DNA of 64,000 bases, taken from assembly GCF_040712315.1 (NCBI RefSeq), contig NC_134020.1:49213751-49277750 (forward strand), written 5' to 3'. Positions 60,601 through 64,000 of this stretch are shown piece by piece (the first letter of the stretch is position 1; each line of letters opens with the position of its first letter). Both the position numbers and the translations under genes were made by a program. The stretch is from Castanea sativa (Eukaryota; Streptophyta; Magnoliopsida; Fagales; Fagaceae). The notes beneath the pieces were generated by a model. The model saw nothing but the letters and a program-made list of their open reading frames with translations. It was not told the origin of the DNA and did no database searches.

Positions 60601-63600
60601 GTAACAAGGGTAACCATCCAAGAGTTCCCTTGAAAAATAGTGATTAGAGAAAAGGCATTGACATTTCCATTAATGCCCATCCACTTTAAGAAGGAAGGCT
60701 ATCCTTGACAACTATGTAAATTCAGTTGATGTCATAGCAGGTGTGCATTCATGTTGAGGAGGGTTTTTTTTGTATGAATAAATTTTTTATTTCCAAACAG
60801 GAAGGCCTCCTCCAGCATCAGAGGAAAAAACCTACACAACAAAGGGATTCAGAGAAATCCCAGAGCTGCCCAACAAAAGAATTTTGCATGGCCCACTCAC
60901 CTAAACACATGAGGGGCTTGGTTAGCAGCTTGGGGAGGGGGGGGGGGGGGGGGGAACCCAGTTAAAACAACAAAAATCAAATTCAATTGACAAACTAACA
61001 GTGTCCAAAATAACAGCGTCCAAAATAACAGCTGAAGATTGCCAACTAGCAACTCCACCTTTGAAATTAATAGCTTCAACACACGGATTAGAAACCCCTG
61101 CAAAACACACTTTGTTCAGTTGTAACTGCCTAGATATCACAACAGCCCATCTAAAAGCTTCTGCTTCTGCAACTTCAGGTTCTGTATTTAGAAACAACCT
61201 TCTGCTTCCCTTTCTAAGGCCTTATTCTTTAAAAATAAATCCTCATGATAAGTAAGATTCAATAACTCAATTTAGGTTTTTCTTCTAAAACTCATCCATT
61301 TTGAGGTTGGCAAGTGCAATGTTGGAGAGAGTATTTAGAAAACTCTAAAAAACATTGGCTATCTACTGAATCTAATACAGCAAAAGACAGAGTCTAGTTT
61401 CTCATAACCAAAATCGTGCTGGAAACCATCTTGTTTCCCAGGTTCAGATAACATATGAAAGACTGAGAGACGGTTAACATGGACAAGCTTCTAGAGCTGC
61501 TTTATTAACTTAAAAGGGGGGATATAATAGAAATTAGAGTCATACAAATCCACATTGATTGACTCTTACACACACACATCTGTGTTTTCTAAGTTCCACC
61601 CTCTCTCATCAACAGTCTGATTAAGAGCATTTGGCATTACCAAGTTCCATTTAAAGCCATCTTCTTCAATGTTCAGCAAAATTTTTAACACATACAAGTA
61701 CTTTTTACTTCATCTAGTCCCTTGTCTAATGATTTCCACAATCTCCAAGATTGGCTAGATCCAAAGGGACCTTTATTGTTGTCAGACTTAGCTCTGCTTA
61801 AAGTTCCTATTTTTTTTTATACTAGGATTTTTTTTTTTTTTTGAAAATAGGGGGGTTAAGTTCCTTTGAGGTTTTTTCCTTAAATCATTCCCCCATATTT
61901 GTTCTTAGGATTGGGCTGACTTTTATTAGGCCACTGCCATCTCACTTTATCTTGCAAAAGCTAGTCTCCCTTAAGGTCTAATCGAAACAACAAGACTGGA
62001 GAATTTTTCCTCTCCCATTATATTCTTCTTTAAAAATGTGTTTGGTTGCACCTACAGAAAGAGAAGGGAAAGGATAAGGAAAAGGAAAGAAAAATATTTT
62101 CCCTTGGGTGAGTTTGGATATAGGGAGGAATGGAAAGAAAAAAAGAAAAGGTATATTTCCTTTGTTTGTTTTGCAAATAGAAGGGAAAGGGAAAATGTGT
62201 GTTTTTACCTTTATGCCCTTATATATATCCAATTGACATATTTCTATACTTTTCTGTTTAGTTTGCAAATATAAATTAAAAATAGAAAAGATATGTCTTT
62301 TGTATTTATTAGATTTTAAATGAAAAAACATTTTACGCTCTACCAAAATTGAGTCAAATATGAAACATTACCTTCCATATTCCGCATTTCTCACAAAGGG
62401 TCCTCATGCCTTCCTCCAATGCTTCAACTGAACTTTTCTGATTGATGGTGCAGGCATCCCTGAAACCACCCTCGGCTTCTATAGATTCCAAAAGTGTATC
62501 AAGCTCTTTGGTCAGCTCGTTTATCTGGAGTGAAGAGACAAAGGAACACTAAGAGGAATTGGGTCTTCCAAAGGGTGATAGAAAAGTAAATTAGACTTGA
62601 GAATAAGACCATTATCTCAAAACTTTTTAAAAAGTTAGCATAGACGTCCTATCATACTTGTGAACATATTAGCATAGCATAATCAACCTTTAACTCAGTC
62701 ATAGCTGGGACAGCATTTGTGTTAGTCTTAAAAAATGCTACCCTCAAATGCTAACTCTCAACTCTTACTCAAATTCTAGTCAAATTTGAAAGAAATAAGA
62801 CATGTACATTACATTTCCAAATTGTTTTGATGAGTTCAGTTCAGAATTCAGCATGGCTGACGGGGGCTGAGTCCTGTAATTTTCCTTGGAAGGATGAACG
62901 TTATGGTTGCCATACTTTCCCAATGCAAACTTTTCCTGTGAAGACGTTTGTAAGCTATGAACAGAAGGTGATGATTCAATATTCCCTGCCCCTACTGAAG
63001 TTCTCTGTCCCCCAATCTGAACTGGTCTACCAGAAGAATTTACTGAAGTTGATGTACTGGTGGAATCCTTTAAATGTAAAGGTTTAACAGCTAGGCCTCC
63101 AGAAAGATTTGAAGCACCATAAGAAAGGCCAGAGTTTTCAGTTCGGTTGCCTTGAATAGAACCTGAAGGAAAAAGTGAGGATCTTGCATTACTGTCTTTT
63201 GGAAAGATGGAATTTCCACTTGACAGCGACTGAGATGAAGCACTCTGTAAGCTAGTTGATCTAATATTTCCTAGAAATTGCTCGCTTGTCCCAACACTAT
63301 TTGATAATTTCTTATGATCTGATTGCCCAGGGATATCAGCTGGACTATTTACTCCAAAAGCAGGGTTAGATCCAATTTTTTGAGTTCCGGTCTTGCTTAA
63401 GTCACTAAACACGTTAAAAGAAGCTTTATTAGATGATTGGTCTAATTTTGTGCTTTGCTGGCTGGAAGGCTGTATTGGTTGACCATCTGTTTCTTGGGAA
63501 AGCTTTGTAACAGGGACAGTTTGTAGTCTATCAGCTTCAAAGGACAATGAACTTAGCTGGGATTCAACTTTCGAGGTCTTCAATATACTGTCTTTAAAGG

Positions 63601-63875
63601 ATACTGGACTGGCAACAACCGGAGAAACTGAATCAGAAGGCTTTGGATCAGTTATCTTTAAAATATCACCAACTCCTTTCATGTTAAGTTCCTTTTTGTT
63701 CCCCTCCTGGAACCGAAAACCCAAAGACACAAGCTCTGATTCTGGTTTGTCCAATCCAAGTGAAGATTTGGATAGATCACATTGTACAGGTACTGCTGCA
63801 TGAGTATCCACTACCTCATCTTCCTCCTCAGAAGGGGCAGAAATAACCTCAGGTGGAACTGCAGTTTCTCTAGTA
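54630..63875 (-). CDS. NUP214: Nuclear pore protein NUP214 (LNO1), C-terminal part; 5' end beyond the window
   Basis: Eight exons in consistent phase: 62813-63875, 62372-62524, 59607-59664, 58423-58556, 58213-58337, 57622-57967, 56835-57027 and 54630-56725 (stop at 54630). The first is an FG-containing, Ser-rich linker. The next five form the conserved helical region ([85 protein letters not shown]), predicted coiled coil. The last is a Ser/Thr-rich then FG/GGGF tail with six [10 protein letters not shown] decapeptides, ending [12 protein letters not shown]214 sits on the cytoplasmic face of the pore and aids mRNA export; its N-terminal beta-propeller is outside the window. It is the only NUP214 copy here with upstream exons. 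The long intron 59665-62371 holds LINE debris. Confidence 0.9.
54745..54925 (-). repeat. 30-bp coding minisatellite ([10 protein letters not shown]) in NUP214
   Basis: Six tandem 30-bp units encode decapeptides with variable ninth residue (S, A, T, V, A, S). Five units are present at 43510-43660 in unit 2 and none in unit 1. Confidence 0.92.
60740..61250 (-). mobile_element. LINE remnant with RNase H-like segment, in a NUP214 intron
   Basis: A minus-strand frame at 60950-61197 resembles the RNase H-like domain (RVT_3) of plant LINEs: [20 protein letters not shown], then NPCVEAINF, then [15 protein letters not shown], then [13 protein letters not shown]. Catalytic residues are mostly lost. 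A 15-20 base G-tract (~60936-60953) follows. The limits are approximate. Confidence 0.6.
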
Positions 63876-64000
63876 CTACAAAAAAAAAACTTAATTTAAT
63901 GCGGAATATAGACAAACATAGCACAGAAACTGTAGAAACAATGCCACTTAAAGGTACTTAGAGACCAACTTGTATGATATCAAATGAGCCTCATGATAAT
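63876..64000 (-). other. NUP214: NUP214 intron, window edge
   Basis: A T-tract and TTTGTAG acceptor at 63876 on the minus strand begin the intron 5' of exon 62813-63875. The next exon is not identified before the window ends. Confidence 0.6.

Noticed and set aside
62030..62220. Purine-rich stretch in the NUP214 intron as a MITE
   Set aside because: It has 'tgtttggttgc' at one side and 'gggaaagggaaaatgtg' at the other, but neither a matching inverted end nor a target duplication could be fixed.
1..64000. tRNA or rRNA genes
   Set aside because: No cloverleaf with conserved T-loop and D-loop sequence and no ribosomal RNA segment was recognised by eye; a tRNAscan run would be needed to exclude a degenerate one.

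Overview
The window is nuclear DNA from a flowering plant, very probably a woody eudicot. Signs are AT-rich intergenic DNA, GT-AG introns of 0.1-3 kb, many small DNA transposons (hAT-, PIF/Harbinger- and Mutator-like, often with visible target-site duplications), LINE remnants, and proteins with clear plant homologues. A Fagales/Fagaceae origin is a guess from the style of the small repeats and is not demonstrated.

Four gene families are present. (1) A RING-H2 E3 ubiquitin ligase of the At4g26400/At5g56340 type lies at 2.8-4.0 kb on the minus strand, with spliced 5' UTR. (2) A four-helix membrane protein, resembling plant 'type-1 angiotensin II receptor-associated protein-like' entries and called TMEM here, has five exons at 13.9-19.9 kb on the minus strand. 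(3) An RHIP1-like gene (RGS1-HXK1-interacting protein) has eight exons at 22.4-27.2 kb on the plus strand. (4) The 3' two thirds or so of NUP214 (Arabidopsis LNO1), a cytoplasmic-face nuclear pore protein, runs from 54.6 kb past the right end on the minus strand. Exon boundaries were worked out by hand, and their phases are mutually consistent.

The dominant feature is a tandem triplication. The block TMEM exons 1-3 / RHIP1 / NUP214 3' tail occurs three times: unit 1 about 17.75-30.87 kb, unit 2 30.87-44.68 kb, unit 3 44.68-55.97 kb. Both internal joins have the same breakpoint, fusing the NUP214 last exon to TMEM intron 3. The complete TMEM therefore sits at the left edge and the complete NUP214 at the right edge. 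Between them are two TMEM copies without exons 4-5, two RHIP1 pseudogenes without a start, and two NUP214 tails without their 5' part. Units 2 and 3 share a LINE fragment, a foldback element, a ~0.93-kb insert and RHIP1 stop codons absent from unit 1, so they separated last. Each unit then gained private insertions, and the empty sites in the sister units give a clear relative chronology.

The most interesting consequence is a possible new gene. In unit 3 the truncated TMEM (intact promoter side, exons 1-3 open) points directly into the unit-2 NUP214 tail, which is open for 407 codons. The TMEM exon 3 donor and a pyrimidine-rich AG at 44,630 are both phase 0. Splicing across the 291-bp gap would give an in-frame, ~615-residue protein: a four-helix membrane domain fused to an FG/GGGF nucleoporin tail. 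The equivalent pair at the other junction has decayed (lost donor, stop codon, hAT insertion). Transcription of the chimera is untested here.
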